Shown: positions 44,950 through 56,351, numbered from the stretch's first letter. The stretch: DNA of 64,000 nucleotides from Pseudoalteromonas phenolica (GCF_005876835.1 NZ_PPSW01000006.1:124001-188000), one strand, 5' to 3'. Notes: generated from the sequence alone by a model not told the origin. Translations and numbers: made by a program.

Positions 44950-45606
44950 TTAGAACTGCATTTCAGGGATATCGCCGTCTACGATTAGCTTACCCGCTGT
45001 TTTGCTTATAATTTCATCAACAGTAACACCCGGCGCGCGTTCTAGCAAATAAAATGCGCCATCTTTAACTTCTAATACCGCAAGGTCAGTTACGATTTTT
45101 TTAACGCAATTAACGCCAGTTAAAGGTAGCGAGCATTTCTCTAATAATTTAGAGTCGCCATGTTTACTAGCATGGGTCATAGTAACGATGATGTTTTGTG
45201 CGCCGGCAACTAAATCCATCGCGCCACCCATGCCTTTGATTAATTTTTTCGGGATCATCCAAGAAGCGATATTACCTTCTTGGTCAACTTCAAATGCACC
45301 TAGAACCGTTAAGTCTACATGACCACCACGGATCATGGCAAAGCTTTGTGCACTATTAAAAATAGCGGCACCTGTCGCAGCTGTCACGGTTTCTTTACCC
45401 GCGTTGATCATATCTGCATCAACTTGGTCTTCAGTAGGGTATGGACCCATGCCTAATAAGCCGTTTTCTGATTGCAGCATAACTTCAATGCCGTCAGGTA
45501 CATAGTTAGCCACTAGGGTAGGAATACCAATCCCTAAATTTACGTAATAACCGTCTTGAAGTTCTTGCGCAACACGCATTGCAACTTGTTCACGAGATAA
45601 AGCCAT
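44950..45606 (-). CDS. scoB: 3-oxoacid CoA-transferase subunit B
   Basis: Beta subunit of succinyl-CoA:acetoacetate CoA-transferase. The 218-residue protein has the catalytic Glu in LQSENGLLGMGP. MIRGGHVDLTVLGAFEVDQ is also typical. It pairs with the subunit A gene immediately upstream and activates acetoacetate, the end product of leucine breakdown. Last gene of the liu operon, ahead of the terminator at 44859. Confidence 0.92.
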   Translation of the reverse strand: MALSREQVAMRVAQELQDGYYVNLGIGIPTLVANYVPDGIEVMLQSENGLLGMGPYPTEDQVDADMINAGKETVTAATGAAIFNSAQSFAMIRGGHVDLTVLGAFEVDQEGNIASWMIPKKLIKGMGGAMDLVAGAQNIIVTMTHASKHGDSKLLEKCSLPLTGVNCVKKIVTDLAVLEVKDGAFYLLERAPGVTVDEIISKTAGKLIVDGDIPEMQF

Positions 45607-45617
45607 AGTTATGCTCC

Positions 45618-46316
45618 TTACTTACTGGTTGTAACGCGTTCGATGCGTTTTTCAAAGTCACCTTTGATAACACGGTTTACATAAATGCCTGGAGTATGAA
45701 TTTGACTTGGTTCAAGTTCACCAGGCTCGACGATTTCTTCAACTTCAGCAACGGTAATTTTGCCTGCAGTTGCAGCCATAGGGTTGAAATTCATTGCTGT
45801 ATGGCGGAACACAAGGTTGCCATAACGGTCTGCTTTCCATGCTTTTACAATGGCAAATTCACCAGTGATTGATTCTTCAAGAATATAAGGACGGCCGTTG
45901 AACTCTTTAACTTCTTTACCTTCAGCAATCGGTGTACCGTAACCTGTCGCAGTATAGAAACCAGGAATACCTGCACCACCGGCACGCATTTTCTCAGCCA
46001 ATGTACCTTGTGGAGTTAACTCAACATCGATGATGCCGTCTAGTAATTGCTGCTCGAAAAGGGCATTCTCACCAACATAAGAGGCGATGATTTTTTTTAT
46101 CTGACGGTCTTGTAATAAAATACCTAAACCAAAGTCATCAACACCACAGTTGTTAGAGACAACAGTCAGCTCTTTGGTTTGTAGACGTTTAATTTCTGCA
46201 ATTAAACCTTCAGGGATCCCACATAAACCAAAACCACCGGCGATGATGGTGTCACCATCTTTTAAACCCGCCATTGCTTCGGCGTAGCTATTCACTACTT
46301 TATCAAAACCGGCCAT
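45618..46316 (-). CDS. scoA: 3-oxoacid CoA-transferase subunit A
   Basis: Alpha subunit, 232 residues. The CoA-binding glycine loop GGFGLCGIPE is close to the N-terminus, followed by VVSNNCGVDDFGLG and AGGAGIPGFYT. It uses succinyl-CoA to activate acetoacetate made by the HMG-CoA lyase encoded upstream. Gap of 11 bases to subunit B. Confidence 0.92.
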   Translation of the reverse strand: MAGFDKVVNSYAEAMAGLKDGDTIIAGGFGLCGIPEGLIAEIKRLQTKELTVVSNNCGVDDFGLGILLQDRQIKKIIASYVGENALFEQQLLDGIIDVELTPQGTLAEKMRAGGAGIPGFYTATGYGTPIAEGKEVKEFNGRPYILEESITGEFAIVKAWKADRYGNLVFRHTAMNFNPMAATAGKITVAEVEEIVEPGELEPSQIHTPGIYVNRVIKGDFEKRIERVTTSK

Positions 46317-46380
46317 AAGACCACTCCTAACTTTTGTTTGTCAAAAGAGCGCGAGCATAATGCTCACGCCACTATCATTG

Positions 46381-47286
46381 TTATTGTTCGCACTTCGCAC
46401 GTAATGCTAAAGAAACTTTGCTGGCAGGGGGCTTATTTAAGGCATCACAGATAGCCCAACCTGCTTTGGCAAGCCTTTCTAAATCAATTTGGGTACTTAT
46501 GCCAAGCCCTTCAAGTAAGTAAATTACATCTTCAGTGGCAACATTTCCTGACGCACCTTGTGCATAAGGGCAACCACCCAGGCCTGCAACGGCACTGTCT
46601 ATGGTACTAATGCCCATTTCTAGTGCCGTGTGGATATTGGCGATAGCTTGCCCGTAGGTATCGTGAAAGTGTACAGCTAGCTTGTCTAAAGGCAGTTCTT
46701 TAGTAAGCAAATCAAGTAGTTTTTTCACTTTACCTGGTGTACCAACGCCAATGGTGTCGCCTAGGCTTATTTCATAACAGCCAAGAGCCAACAATTGTTT
46801 ACACACATCAAGTACTGCTTCGGGTTGCACATCGCCTTGATAAGGGCAGCCAACCACACAACTGACATAGCCGCGAACTTTAACGTTATGTTGCTGAGCT
46901 AGCTCTACTACAGGTTTAAAGCGCTCAATACTTTCTTCAATAGAGCAATTAATGTTCTTTTGAGTAAACGCTTCGCTGGCCGCGGTAAAAATAGCGAACT
47001 CTTTAATGCCGCATTCTAGGGCGGCTTCTGCGCCTTTTAAGTTTGGCGTGAGCGCTGAAAGCTGCGCGTTTTGGTTAACAGATAAACCTTTTATAACTTC
47101 AGCCGAGTCCGCCATTTGCGGCACCCACTTAGGCGATACAAAGGCACCTGCCTCAAGATGAATAACACCAGCTTCAGATAACCCATTTAACAGGGCTATC
47201 TTTTGCTCAGTGGTGACTTTGCTTTCATTTTGTAAGCCATCACGGGCACCCACTTCAACGATTTTGACCTGAGTTGGATACGCCAT
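46381..47286 (-). CDS. liuE: Hydroxymethylglutaryl-CoA lyase
   Basis: Cleaves HMG-CoA to acetoacetate and acetyl-CoA, the last leucine-specific step. 301 residues from the start at 47286, which sits behind GGAGGCATAAC and one base after the liuD stop. The DmpG/HMGL-type TIM barrel has [10 protein letters not shown], a metal-site HFHDTYGQA and the C-loop Cys in [14 protein letters not shown]. Near-zero spacing to liuD shows translational coupling. Confidence 0.94.
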   Translation of the reverse strand: MAYPTQVKIVEVGARDGLQNESKVTTEQKIALLNGLSEAGVIHLEAGAFVSPKWVPQMADSAEVIKGLSVNQNAQLSALTPNLKGAEAALECGIKEFAIFTAASEAFTQKNINCSIEESIERFKPVVELAQQHNVKVRGYVSCVVGCPYQGDVQPEAVLDVCKQLLALGCYEISLGDTIGVGTPGKVKKLLDLLTKELPLDKLAVHFHDTYGQAIANIHTALEMGISTIDSAVAGLGGCPYAQGASGNVATEDVIYLLEGLGISTQIDLERLAKAGWAICDALNKPPASKVSLALRAKCEQ

Positions 47287-47287
47287 G

Positions 47288-49252
47288 TTATGCCTCCGCA
47301 GCTTCAACGATGGCAAGTAGGGCACCGTGACTTACTAATTCGCCTTCAGCAAAGCAATAGCTGGTTAGTGTGCCTGCAAATGGGGCGTTAAGCGTATATT
47401 CCATTTTCATGGCTTCAATAACTACCACTGCATCACCTTTAGCGACATCAGCACCCACTTCAACAAGGTGCTTAACAACCGTACCGTTTAGAGGCGCTGC
47501 TAATGGTGCTTCTTCATGTTCATGTTGGCTAATGTAGTGTTTAGAACGTAAATCAAAAGTACGCACAAAGGCGCTGAACATCACCGTGACTTGCTCTTCA
47601 TTGACCAATGCGCTGGCTTTGTAAATGCGGCCATCAAGGTTGATGGTTAAAGATTCACCTTTAAGATTTGCTGAAACTGTGTGTTCGTTACCACCTACAA
47701 TTAATTTAAAGCCATTGTCTTGAACAAGTACTTTAATACTTAAGCCGTCAAATGGCACAACGACAGCAGCGGCTTGGTTTAGTTTAAAACCTAGGGCACT
47801 TTGCCAAGGTGATTTAGCGGCAGCAAAATTCGCTTGGTTTTGTTTATTTGCTAAGTAAGCTGCTGCTGCAATCACAGAGATCATTTCTTCAGGCGCATGC
47901 TCTACAGTTAATACTTCAGTTTGAGTATCAATAAAGTGGGTATCTGGTGCACCAGCAACAAAAGTATCGTGTCCCGATAGGTGATGTAAAAACGCAATGT
48001 TGGATTTAACACCCGATAAATGCACTTCTTCTAATGCGTGGTGCAGCTTAAGTAGAGCAGTTTTACGATCTGCGCCATGCACAATTAACTTGGCGATCAT
48101 TGGGTCGTAGAATGGGCTAATCTCTGCACCTGCTTGCACACCCGTATCAACACGTACGCCTTGGTTTTCAGCTGGGAAAGATAAGTGTGTCAGTGTGCCA
48201 GAGTATGGCATAAAGTTCTCAGTCGGGTCTTCGGCGTAAATACGCGCTTCAAAACTATGGCCCGATAAAGTAACTTGAGCTTGTTTAAGAGGAAGCACTT
48301 CACCACTTGCGACACGAATTTGCCATTCAACAAGGTCAAGGCCAGTGACCATTTCAGTAACTGGATGCTCTACTTGCAGACGGGTATTCATTTCCATAAA
48401 GAAGAATTCTTCGCCACATAGTAAAAACTCTACCGTACCTGCACCACGATAGTTAATTGCTTGAGCACAACGTACCGCTGCTTCACCCATCTCGCGGCGA
48501 AGTTCGTTAGATAAACCTGGGGCTGGGGCTTCTTCAATCACTTTTTGGTGACGGCGTTGTAAAGAGCAATCGCGGTCGCCTAAATAAACACAGTTACCGA
48601 GGGTATCTGCAAAGACTTGTACTTCAACGTGACGTGGTGTATCGACGTAACGCTCGAGTAATACTAGGTCGTTTCCGAATCCAGCAAGCGCTTCACGCTT
48701 TGCGCCTTCTAAGGCGCTCACGAACTCTGACGCTTCGCGTACAACACGCATGCCTTTACCACCGCCGCCAAATGCCGCTTTGATAAGCACTGGATAGCCA
48801 ATTTTCTCAGCTTCAGCCGTTAAAAAGTCAACATCTTGGTTTTGACCATAATAACCTGGTACAAGCGGTACATTAGCTTCAGCCATGATCTCTTTAGCGC
48901 GTGTTTTTGAACCCATGGCTTCAATAGAGCTTGCAAGTGGTCCTAAAAAAGCAATACCCGAGTCTTCGCACTTTTGAGCAAAAATATCATTTTCAGATAA
49001 AAAACCATAGCCCGGATGAATACAATCTGCGCCAGCCATCTTGGCGACTTCTAGCACTCTATCAGCAACTAAGTAAGAATCTTTACTCGGTGCTGGACCA
49101 ATATGGTAGGCTTCATCAGCCTGTTTAACATGCAGGGCATTGGCATCTGCATCTGAATAAACAGCAACTGTACGCAAACCTAAGCGCTTAGCTGTTTTCA
49201 TAACGCGGCAGGCAATTTCACCACGGTTCGCAATTAGAATTTTCTTTAACAT
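47288..49252 (-). CDS. liuD: Methylcrotonyl-CoA carboxylase biotin-carboxylase subunit (alpha)
   Basis: 654-residue biotin-dependent carboxylase subunit. Biotin-carboxylase domain at about 1-445 ([22 protein letters not shown]-grasp [24 protein letters not shown]). Linker follows, then the C-terminal biotinyl domain with the biotinylated lysine in EAMKMEY. Carboxylates 3-methylcrotonyl-CoA with the beta subunit liuB. The start at 49252 follows AAGGTCATTAC; an in-frame ATG at 49297 lies within liuC and is unlikely. Confidence 0.95.
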   Translation of the reverse strand: MLKKILIANRGEIACRVMKTAKRLGLRTVAVYSDADANALHVKQADEAYHIGPAPSKDSYLVADRVLEVAKMAGADCIHPGYGFLSENDIFAQKCEDSGIAFLGPLASSIEAMGSKTRAKEIMAEANVPLVPGYYGQNQDVDFLTAEAEKIGYPVLIKAAFGGGGKGMRVVREASEFVSALEGAKREALAGFGNDLVLLERYVDTPRHVEVQVFADTLGNCVYLGDRDCSLQRRHQKVIEEAPAPGLSNELRREMGEAAVRCAQAINYRGAGTVEFLLCGEEFFFMEMNTRLQVEHPVTEMVTGLDLVEWQIRVASGEVLPLKQAQVTLSGHSFEARIYAEDPTENFMPYSGTLTHLSFPAENQGVRVDTGVQAGAEISPFYDPMIAKLIVHGADRKTALLKLHHALEEVHLSGVKSNIAFLHHLSGHDTFVAGAPDTHFIDTQTEVLTVEHAPEEMISVIAAAAYLANKQNQANFAAAKSPWQSALGFKLNQAAAVVVPFDGLSIKVLVQDNGFKLIVGGNEHTVSANLKGESLTINLDGRIYKASALVNEEQVTVMFSAFVRTFDLRSKHYISQHEHEEAPLAAPLNGTVVKHLVEVGADVAKGDAVVVIEAMKMEYTLNAPFAGTLTSYCFAEGELVSHGALLAIVEAAEA

Positions 49253-49262
49253 TGTAATGACC

Positions 49263-50045
49263 TTATTGCTTTGCGGCGGTTTGCCAATTAGGCGCACGTT
49301 TGTCGAAAAATGCAGATAAGCCTTCTTGGCCTTCTTCGCTTACTCTGATTTCAGCAATGCGTTTTGCCGTATGAAGGATTAACTCTGCGTTGATGTCTTG
49401 ATTAGCCACTTCATTAATTAATGACTTTGCTGATTTAACAGCGGCAGGACCGTTGTTAAGTAATAGTTCAACAAACTGGTCTTGTGCAGCAGCTAGATCA
49501 TCATTAATCTCATGAATTAAGCCCATATCTAGCGCTTTTTCAGCCATAAACACTTCGGCCGTTAAAAAGTAGCGACGCGCTTGGCGCTCACCAATGGCTT
49601 TAATGACATAAGGGCTAATAACCGCAGGAATAAGACCTAGCTTAACTTCGCTTAAACAGAATTTAGCGTTGCTATTAGCAACTGCAATGTCACAACAGGC
49701 GATTAACCCCAGTGCGCCACCAAATGCGGCACCTTGAACTAAACAAAGAGTTGGGTGAGGGCTGGTAGCCAACAAATGCATTAACTTTGCAAGTTGCTCT
49801 GAATCTGCGACGTTTTCATCGTAATTATTCCCGGCCATTGATTTCATCCAACCAAGGTCAGCACCTGCAGAGAAGTGTTTGCCTTCGGTTTTTAAAACCA
49901 AAGCGCGGATATCAAGGCTATTTGCATGCTCAATACATTGGATCAACTCGTTGATCACGTGCGAGTCAAAGGCGTTATGTTTTTCAGGGCGACTTAGTTC
50001 TAAAATCGCCACTTTTGTTTTTGTTATATTTAAAGTGACCGACAT
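49263..50045 (-). CDS. liuC: Methylglutaconyl-CoA hydratase (enoyl-CoA hydratase family)
   Basis: Crotonase-fold enzyme of 260 residues from the start at 50045 (behind GGAGCGCAC). It hydrates 3-methylglutaconyl-CoA to HMG-CoA. KHFSAGADLGWMK and AFGGALGLIACCDIAVA are the CoA/oxyanion regions, with the conserved Glu in LSEVKLGLIPA. Operon position between liuB and liuD fixes the substrate better than the sequence. Confidence 0.92.
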   Translation of the reverse strand: MSVTLNITKTKVAILELSRPEKHNAFDSHVINELIQCIEHANSLDIRALVLKTEGKHFSAGADLGWMKSMAGNNYDENVADSEQLAKLMHLLATSPHPTLCLVQGAAFGGALGLIACCDIAVANSNAKFCLSEVKLGLIPAVISPYVIKAIGERQARRYFLTAEVFMAEKALDMGLIHEINDDLAAAQDQFVELLLNNGPAAVKSAKSLINEVANQDINAELILHTAKRIAEIRVSEEGQEGLSAFFDKRAPNWQTAAKQ

Positions 50046-50055
50046 AGTGCGCTCC

Positions 50056-51663
50056 TTACATTCTGAAAATGCCGAACTTAGATTCTTGCTTAGGCGCGTT
50101 AGCAGCGGCTTCAAGTGCAAGACCTAAAACAGTACGAGTATCAGCTGGGTCAATGATGCCGTCGTCCCATAAACGGGCGCTTGCATAGTACGGGTGACCT
50201 TGCTCTTCGTATTGTGCAACGATTGGCTTTTTGAATTCAGCAACTTCTTCGTCAGTCATGCTTAAACCTTTACGTGCAAGACCATCTTGACGCACTTGTG
50301 TAAGCACACCTGCAGCTTGTTCGCCGCCCATCACTGAAATCCGCGCGTTTGGCCACATCCACATCATGGTAGGCTCGTAAGCTCGACCGCACATACCATA
50401 GTTACCCGCGCCGTATGAGCCACCAATTAGTACAGTAAACTTAGGTACGTCAGCACAAGATACAGCAGTTACCATTTTGGCACCGTGTTTGGCGATACCT
50501 TCTGCTTCGTATTTTTGACCCACCATGAAGCCTGTGATGTTTTGTAAAAACAGCAAAGGAATATCGCGCTGTGCACATAATTGAATAAAGTGTGCACCTT
50601 TTTGTGCTGACTCTGAGAATAAGATACCGTTGTTGGCAACAATCCCTACTTGGTGACCGTAGATTTCAGCAAAGCCAGTAACAAGGGTTTCACCAAAGTA
50701 GCGCTTGAATTCGTCAAATTGAGAATCATCAACAATACGTGCAATTACTTCACGTACATCAAATGGTTTTTTAAGATCCGTACCGACAATGCCATACACT
50801 TCACGAATATCGTAACGTGGTGGTTTTTCGTCTTTCAGTATTGGTGCAGTAGGGCGCTGATGGTTTAAACGGGCAACACATTGACGGGCAATCGATAGGG
50901 CATGTTCGTCGTTTTCTGCGTAGTGATCGGCAACACCTGACGTTTTACAGTGCACATCTGCACCGCCTAAGTCTTCGGCAGAGACTTCCTCACCCGTAGC
51001 TGCTTTTACCAGTGGTGGGCCAGCTAAGAAGATCGTGCCTTGTTCTTTTACGATGATACTTTCATCGGCCATTGCTGGTACATATGCGCCACCTGCGGTA
51101 CATAATCCCATTACCACAGCAATTTGTGGAATGCCTTTAGCCGACATGCGCGCCTGATTATAGAAGATTCGACCGAAATGCAGTTTGTCTGGAAATACTT
51201 CGTCTTGTTCAGGTAAGTTTGCGCCCCCTGAATCAACTAAATAGATACAAGGTAAATGACAGCGCTCTGCGATTTCTTGGGCGCGTAGGTGCTTTTTAAC
51301 AGTCAGTGGGAAGTAAGTGCCGCCTTTTACGGTTGCATCGTTACCGACAATCATACACTCAACGCCTTGAACTCGGCCGATACCAGCAACCACACCTGCA
51401 CAAGGTATATCTTGCTCGTATACGCCGAACGCAGCAAATTGAGAGATTTCTAGAAAAGGAGAACCTTCGTCGAGAAGGGTATTGATACGGTCACGAACAA
51501 ACATTTTTCCGCGACTTTCATGACGAGCGATAAGTGATTCACCACCGCCTTGTGCAAGTTGAGCAACTTTGTCGTTTAAATCTGCAACCAGTGAAGCCAT
51601 GGCTTCACTGTTTGCTTTAAACTGACTGTCATGCACATTAATAGATGAGTTTAAAACAGTCAT
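50056..51663 (-). CDS. liuB: Methylcrotonyl-CoA carboxylase carboxyltransferase subunit (beta)
   Basis: 535-residue carboxyltransferase. Typical of acyl-CoA carboxylase beta chains: [16 protein letters not shown] near the start, [39 protein letters not shown] as the methylcrotonyl-CoA-type signature, and the C-terminal [17 protein letters not shown]. Works with liuD. Nine bases after liuA. Confidence 0.95.
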   Translation of the reverse strand: MTVLNSSINVHDSQFKANSEAMASLVADLNDKVAQLAQGGGESLIARHESRGKMFVRDRINTLLDEGSPFLEISQFAAFGVYEQDIPCAGVVAGIGRVQGVECMIVGNDATVKGGTYFPLTVKKHLRAQEIAERCHLPCIYLVDSGGANLPEQDEVFPDKLHFGRIFYNQARMSAKGIPQIAVVMGLCTAGGAYVPAMADESIIVKEQGTIFLAGPPLVKAATGEEVSAEDLGGADVHCKTSGVADHYAENDEHALSIARQCVARLNHQRPTAPILKDEKPPRYDIREVYGIVGTDLKKPFDVREVIARIVDDSQFDEFKRYFGETLVTGFAEIYGHQVGIVANNGILFSESAQKGAHFIQLCAQRDIPLLFLQNITGFMVGQKYEAEGIAKHGAKMVTAVSCADVPKFTVLIGGSYGAGNYGMCGRAYEPTMMWMWPNARISVMGGEQAAGVLTQVRQDGLARKGLSMTDEEVAEFKKPIVAQYEEQGHPYYASARLWDDGIIDPADTRTVLGLALEAAANAPKQESKFGIFRM

Positions 51664-51672
51664 GGTGTGTCC

Positions 51673-52848
51673 TTAGCGGCTTTCTGTGAATAGTTCACGA
51701 CCAATCAACATACGGCGAATTTCAGACGTACCCGCACCAATCTCATAGAGTTTGGCATCACGAAGTAGACGACCCGTTGCGTATTCGTTGATGTAACCAT
51801 TACCACCTAAAATTTGGATCGCATCTAGTGCAAGCTTAGTTGCCAACTCTGCAGCATATAAAATGGCACCTGCAGCATCTTTACGGGTTGTTTCACCACG
51901 GTCACAAGCTTTTGCTACCGTGTATACGTATGAACGCGCAGCATTCATTTGCGTATACATGTCAGCGACTTTACCTTGAATTAACTGGAACTCACCAATT
52001 GATTTATTGAACTGTTTACGCTCGTGAATATACGGCACAACAATGTCCATACACGCTTGCATAATACCCAGTGGTCCACCTGCAAGCACAACACGCTCAT
52101 AATCAAGACCACTCATTAGCACCTTAACACCTTCGTTTAGGGTGCCTAGAATGTTTTCTTCTGGTACTTCACAGTCTTCAAAAACCAGTTCACAGGTGTT
52201 TGAGCCGCGCATACCTAATTTATCTAGCTTTTGTGCGGTAGAAAAACCTGGGAAGTCTTTTTCAATGATGAATGCTGTGATCCCTTTAGAACCCGCTTCT
52301 AAATCAGTCTTTGCATAAACGACTAACACATCTGCGTCTGGGCCATTGGTGATCCACATTTTATTACCATTAAGAATGTACTTATCGCCTTTCTTTTCAG
52401 CTTTTAGCTTCATAGAAACAACGTCAGAACCCGCATTTGGCTCACTCATAGCAAGTGCGCCAATGTGTTCGCCGCTAATTAACTTAGGCAGATACTTTTG
52501 TTTTTGCGCGTCGTTACCGTTGCGGTTAATTTGGTTTACACACAGGTTAGAGTGAGCGCCATAGCTTAAACCGATAGAGGCACTTGCACGGCTGATCTCT
52601 TCAATCGCAATTACGTGTTCAAGGTAGCCCATATTTGCACCACCAAATTCTTCAGGTACGGTAATACCTAATAAGCCCATCTCCCCGAATTGTGGCCAAA
52701 GTTGATTTGGGAATGCATTGTCTAAATCAGTTTTCTCAGCAAGTGGTGCAATTTCAGCACTTGCAAAGCTGTTTACATGATCACGTATCATGTCAGCTGT
52801 TTCACCTAATCCAAAGTTTAATTCTTTATATAAAGATACAGTGCTCAT
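51673..52848 (-). CDS. liuA: Isovaleryl-CoA dehydrogenase
   Basis: Acyl-CoA dehydrogenase of 391 residues that oxidises isovaleryl-CoA to methylcrotonyl-CoA using [17 protein letters not shown] and [19 protein letters not shown] are the flavin region. The catalytic Glu is in the IVD-specific place ([13 protein letters not shown]), while the usual ACAD site near the C-terminus is GAGTSEI. Second gene of the liu operon, after liuR. Confidence 0.95.
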   Translation of the reverse strand: MSTVSLYKELNFGLGETADMIRDHVNSFASAEIAPLAEKTDLDNAFPNQLWPQFGEMGLLGITVPEEFGGANMGYLEHVIAIEEISRASASIGLSYGAHSNLCVNQINRNGNDAQKQKYLPKLISGEHIGALAMSEPNAGSDVVSMKLKAEKKGDKYILNGNKMWITNGPDADVLVVYAKTDLEAGSKGITAFIIEKDFPGFSTAQKLDKLGMRGSNTCELVFEDCEVPEENILGTLNEGVKVLMSGLDYERVVLAGGPLGIMQACMDIVVPYIHERKQFNKSIGEFQLIQGKVADMYTQMNAARSYVYTVAKACDRGETTRKDAAGAILYAAELATKLALDAIQILGGNGYINEYATGRLLRDAKLYEIGAGTSEIRRMLIGRELFTESR

Positions 52849-52884
52849 CTTGGTTATCCTGTGTGAGAGTTATTATAAATTTAT

Positions 52885-53289
52885 TTAGTCTTCGTGCTCT
52901 TCAAGCTCTTTTAGGGTGTCGTGACAACGACGCTCTGCGGTAACGAGTTCCATCAAAACCACTTTAATGTCATCCATTTGTTGACTTAAATCAGCTTTCT
53001 TTTCTTCTATTAACGCCAGCATAGTGGTGAGCTGTTTCGCACTTGATTTATCGGCATCGTATAGTTCAAATAATCGGCCTGTTTCAGCCAGAGTGAAGCC
53101 TAAGCGCTTGCCGCGTAAGATAAGTTTTAGACGTACTTTGTCTCGTTTTGAATAAATGCGGGTTTGACCATTTCGCTCTGGCGAAATTAATCCCTGATCT
53201 TCATAAAAACGAATAGAACGGGTGGTAATGTCAAATTCCTTAGCCAATTCGCTAATAGAGAATGTAGGTTCGTTAAGGTTATCTTGCAT
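52885..53289 (-). CDS. liuR: LiuR, MerR-family regulator of branched-chain amino acid degradation
   Basis: 134 residues. The MerR winged helix is at about 8-75 (SISELAKEFDITTRSIRFYE, GLISPERNGQTRIYS) with a C-terminal dimerisation helix and effector region. First gene of the liu operon, 36 bases upstream of liuA, so it is self-encoded. It likely binds the TTTACG-type sites at 53336-53355, 53517-53540 and 969-992. Confidence 0.9.
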   Translation of the reverse strand: MQDNLNEPTFSISELAKEFDITTRSIRFYEDQGLISPERNGQTRIYSKRDKVRLKLILRGKRLGFTLAETGRLFELYDADKSSAKQLTTMLALIEEKKADLSQQMDDIKVVLMELVTAERRCHDTLKELEEHED

Positions 53290-53324
53290 AATTGTTTAAC
53301 ACTTACTTCAAAACAGATTAGACC

Positions 53325-53355
53325 AATATAAGTGAAGTTTACGTAAAGGTAAAGT
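53325..53355 (-). promoter_or_regulatory. liuR promoter with LiuR-type site
   Basis: An imperfect palindrome of the TTTACG/CGTAAA type at 53336-53355 (AGTTTACGTAAAGGTAAAGT). On the minus strand TTTACC (53348-53353) as -35 and TATATT (53325-53330) as -10 are separated by 17 bases, with the palindrome over the spacer, as expected for MerR-type control. Confidence 0.6.
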
Positions 53356-53516
53356 TGCGTTTTGGGGAATGTATTATTGAGTGTTAACAAAAAGAGTGAA
53401 TATTTAATGCAGTTCTAATTAAATAAACTGCCTTTTCGCAGTTTTCAGCAGTATTGGCAAGGAAAACGTGCAACTTAAGTTTACAGTTTAAGTCAACGCA
53501 ATTAAGTTGATTTTAG

Positions 53517-53540
53517 ATTTACGTTGGCGTAAACGTAAAT
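53517..53540. promoter_or_regulatory. LiuR-like operator upstream of the thiolase operon
   Basis: TTTACGTTGGCGTAAA at 53518-53533, with a further CGTAAAT at 53534-53540 that also matches ATTTACG at 53517-53523. The core is the same TTTACG/CGTAAA pattern as at 969-992. About 65 bp upstream of the thiolase start. Confidence 0.65.
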
Positions 53541-53605
53541 ATTAGGTATGCTCAAATCATCATTTTGAAACAAACAAGCAAGAAGCTTGTGAACAGGAGT
53601 TTAAC

Positions 53606-54784
53606 ATGAGTAACGAAGCAGTTGTAATCGTAGCAGCAAAACGTACCCCTATGGGTGGCTTTATGGGTGCACTTTCAGGCGCAAGCGCAACAGAGCTTGG
53701 CGCAACTGCAATCAAAAGCGTTATGAGCGAAACAGGGCTTACGGATGCATCAATTGATGAAGTGATCATGGGTTGTGTACTACCGGCAGGTCTTGGTCAA
53801 GCACCAGCACGTCAAGCTATGCTGCATGCAGGTCTAGCACGTTCAACCGGTGCAACAACGATTAACAAGGTATGTGGCTCAGGTCTAAAAGCAGCCATGC
53901 TTGCTCACGACCTAATTAAGGCGGGCAGCATTTCATCTGCAATTGCAGGTGGTATGGAAAGCATGACTAACTCACCATATTTTATTCCTAAAGCGCGTGG
54001 CGGTATGCGTATGGGTCATGGTGAGATTAAAGATCACATGATGGCCGATGGTCTTGAAGATGCATACGACAACAAAGCGATGGGTTGTTTTGCACAAGCA
54101 ACTGCGGATGATTATGGCATCACCCGTGAAGAAATGGATGAGTTTGCGCTTAGCTCTTTAAGCAAAGCAAATGAAGCGATTGAAAGCGGCAGCTTCAATA
54201 ACGAAGTAGTTTCTCATGTCTTAAAAACGCGTAAAGGTGACGTTGAAGTAGCCATTGATGAGCAACCAGGTAATGCGCGTCCAGATAAAATTCCAGGTTT
54301 ACGTCCAGCATTCAAAAAAGACGGCACGATTACCGCAGCAAACTCATCATCGATTTCAGATGGCGCTGCAGCACTTATTTTAATGAGTGAGTCAGAAGCT
54401 AAAAAGCAAGGTTTAACACCGCTTTGTAAAGTGGTTGCTCACGCGACTCACTCACAAGCGCCAGCAGAATTCACGGTTGCTCCAGTTGGCGCAATGAACA
54501 CGCTACTTGAAAAAGCGGGTTGGAACAAAGCTGACGTAGATTTATGGGAAATCAACGAAGCATTTGCCATGGTGACTATGCTAGCAATTAAAGAGCTAGG
54601 TCTTGAGCAAAGCAAAGTTAACGTTAATGGTGGTGCATGTGCCCTTGGTCACCCAATCGGTGCAAGTGGTGCGCGTATCCTCGTTACTCTAATTCATGCC
54701 CTACGTAATCGCGGCCTTTCAAAAGGTGTTGCATCACTGTGTATCGGTGGTGGTGAAGCGGTAGCACTGGCAGTCGAAGTTTAA
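53606..54784 (+). CDS. Acetyl-CoA C-acyltransferase (thiolase)
   Basis: 392-residue thiolase with C90 in NKVCGSGLKA, the acid/base His in GACALGHPIGASGARI and the second Cys in CIGGGEA. In this operon its likely substrate is 2-methylacetoacetyl-CoA of the isoleucine route, giving acetyl-CoA and propionyl-CoA; it may also serve acetoacetyl-CoA from leucine. The ATG at 53606 follows ACAGGAG. First gene of the plus-strand operon. Confidence 0.94.
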   Translation: MSNEAVVIVAAKRTPMGGFMGALSGASATELGATAIKSVMSETGLTDASIDEVIMGCVLPAGLGQAPARQAMLHAGLARSTGATTINKVCGSGLKAAMLAHDLIKAGSISSAIAGGMESMTNSPYFIPKARGGMRMGHGEIKDHMMADGLEDAYDNKAMGCFAQATADDYGITREEMDEFALSSLSKANEAIESGSFNNEVVSHVLKTRKGDVEVAIDEQPGNARPDKIPGLRPAFKKDGTITAANSSSISDGAAALILMSESEAKKQGLTPLCKVVAHATHSQAPAEFTVAPVGAMNTLLEKAGWNKADVDLWEINEAFAMVTMLAIKELGLEQSKVNVNGGACALGHPIGASGARILVTLIHALRNRGLSKGVASLCIGGGEAVALAVEV

Positions 54785-54799
54785 TCACACCAAGTTGTA

Positions 54800-54836
54800 G
54801 GCACCGTATAAATAATATAACAGCGGTGCCTTTTTT
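54800..54836 (+). terminator. Possible attenuating hairpin between thiolase and mmsA
   Basis: GGCACCG (54800-54806) pairs with CGGTGCC (54824-54830) around a 17-base loop, followed by six T (54831-54836). The long loop weakens it. If active it would lower expression of the genes downstream of the thiolase. Confidence 0.6.
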
Positions 54837-54860
54837 CTATTTACCAGGGGAGGAGTGCAG

Positions 54861-56351
54861 ATGCACCAAGTACCTTTATACATCAACGGCGAATTCACTC
54901 AATCATCATCAGAGCAATGGATTGATGTTGTTAATCCAGCAAACCAAGAAGTACTTGCAAAAGTACCTTGCGCGACAGAGCAAGAAGTAAAAGCAGCGAT
55001 TGACTCTGCACAAGAAGCATTTAAGACTTGGCGCAACGTGCCAGTACCAGAGCGTGCGCGTATCATGATGAAATACGCGGCGCTTTTGAAAGAGCACCAA
55101 GAAGAAATCGCGACCATTATCTGTCATGAATTAGGTAAGACGTTCGAAGATGCAAAAGGCGATGTATGGCGTGGTATTGAAGTGGTTGAACAAGCTGCAA
55201 ATGCCCCTGCAATGATGATGGGTGAAACTGTTGAAAACGTTGCCCGCAACATTGATACGTATTCTTACACTCAACCGCTAGGTGTGTGTGCCGGTATTAC
55301 CCCATTTAACTTCCCGGCTATGATCCCACTTTGGATGTTCCCAATGGCGATTGTATGCGGTAACACTTTTGTACTTAAACCATCAGAGCAAGATCCACTT
55401 ACGCCAATGCGTTTAGTCGAGTTATTCGAAGAAGCGGGTGCACCAAAAGGCGTGCTGCAAGTTGTACACGGTACAAAAAACCAAGTTGACCAAATTCTAG
55501 AAGCACCAGAAATCAAAGCGGTGTCATTTGTTGGTTCTTGTAATGTCGGTCATTACATTTATAGCAAAGGCACACAGCACAAGAAACGTGTTCAAGCGTG
55601 CGTTGGTGCTAAAAACCACATGGTGATCATGCCTGATGCGTCAAAAGCACAAACAGTGAATAACCTAGTTGGTGCGTCAGTGGGTGCTGGTGGTCAACGT
55701 TGTATGGGTATTTCGGTAGCTGTGTTTGTTGGCTCATCGAAAGAGTGGGTAGAAGACATTAAAAAAGGTTTTGAAGGCGTACGTCCAGGTCTTTGGAACG
55801 ACCCTGAAGCGGCTTATGGCCCGCAAACAACACCACAAGCAAAGCAGCGTATTCTTTCACTTATTCAAAGTGGTAAAGACCAAGGCGCAACCTGTTTAGT
55901 TGATGGTTCAGATTATACCGTTGAAGGTTATGAAGCAGGTAACTGGGTAGGCCCGACGCTATTTACTGATGTGAATGAAGAGATGGAAATCTACAAAGAA
56001 GAAATCTTTGGTCCAGTTTTAAGCTGTGTATTTGTAGATACGCTAGACGAAGCAATCGCGCTAATTAACCGCAACCCATACGGTAACGGTACGTCTTTAT
56101 TTACAGCAAGCGGTGCAGCAGCACGTAAATTCCAACAGCAAATTGAAGTAGGTCAAGTGGGTATTAATATTCCAATTCCTGTGCCACTCCCTTTCTTCTC
56201 ATTCACAGGTTGGAAAAACTCTTTCTATGGTGACCAACACACTTACGGTAAGCAAGGCGTGCGTTTCTACACAGAAACGAAAACGGTGACTTCACGTTGG
56301 TTTGATGATGAGGTCGTGACTGGCCCTAATATGAGCATCAACTTACGTTAA
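54861..56351 (+). CDS. mmsA: Methylmalonate-semialdehyde dehydrogenase (acylating)
   Basis: CoA-acylating aldehyde dehydrogenase that oxidises methylmalonate semialdehyde to propionyl-CoA in valine breakdown. [13 protein letters not shown] and [10 protein letters not shown] are family markers, and the catalytic Cys is in [24 protein letters not shown] near the C-terminus is typical of MMSDH. Two starts are close: 54855 (ATG via an upstream in-frame codon) and ATG at 54861 behind GGGGAGGAGTGC; I prefer 54861. Confidence 0.93.
   Translation: MHQVPLYINGEFTQSSSEQWIDVVNPANQEVLAKVPCATEQEVKAAIDSAQEAFKTWRNVPVPERARIMMKYAALLKEHQEEIATIICHELGKTFEDAKGDVWRGIEVVEQAANAPAMMMGETVENVARNIDTYSYTQPLGVCAGITPFNFPAMIPLWMFPMAIVCGNTFVLKPSEQDPLTPMRLVELFEEAGAPKGVLQVVHGTKNQVDQILEAPEIKAVSFVGSCNVGHYIYSKGTQHKKRVQACVGAKNHMVIMPDASKAQTVNNLVGASVGAGGQRCMGISVAVFVGSSKEWVEDIKKGFEGVRPGLWNDPEAAYGPQTTPQAKQRILSLIQSGKDQGATCLVDGSDYTVEGYEAGNWVGPTLFTDVNEEMEIYKEEIFGPVLSCVFVDTLDEAIALINRNPYGNGTSLFTASGAAARKFQQQIEVGQVGINIPIPVPLPFFSFTGWKNSFYGDQHTYGKQGVRFYTETKTVTSRWFDDEVVTGPNMSINLR

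Larger units (their letters stand above)
53290..53605. other. Divergent regulatory region between liuR and the thiolase operon, 316 bp, no gene
   Basis: AT-rich and without a plausible ORF. It holds the liuR promoter and LiuR-like site (53325-53355), an inverted repeat CAACTTAA/TTAAGTTG (53471-53478 and 53502-53509) and a second LiuR-like site at 53517-53540. It separates the minus-strand leucine operon from the plus-strand valine/isoleucine operon. Confidence 0.75.
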
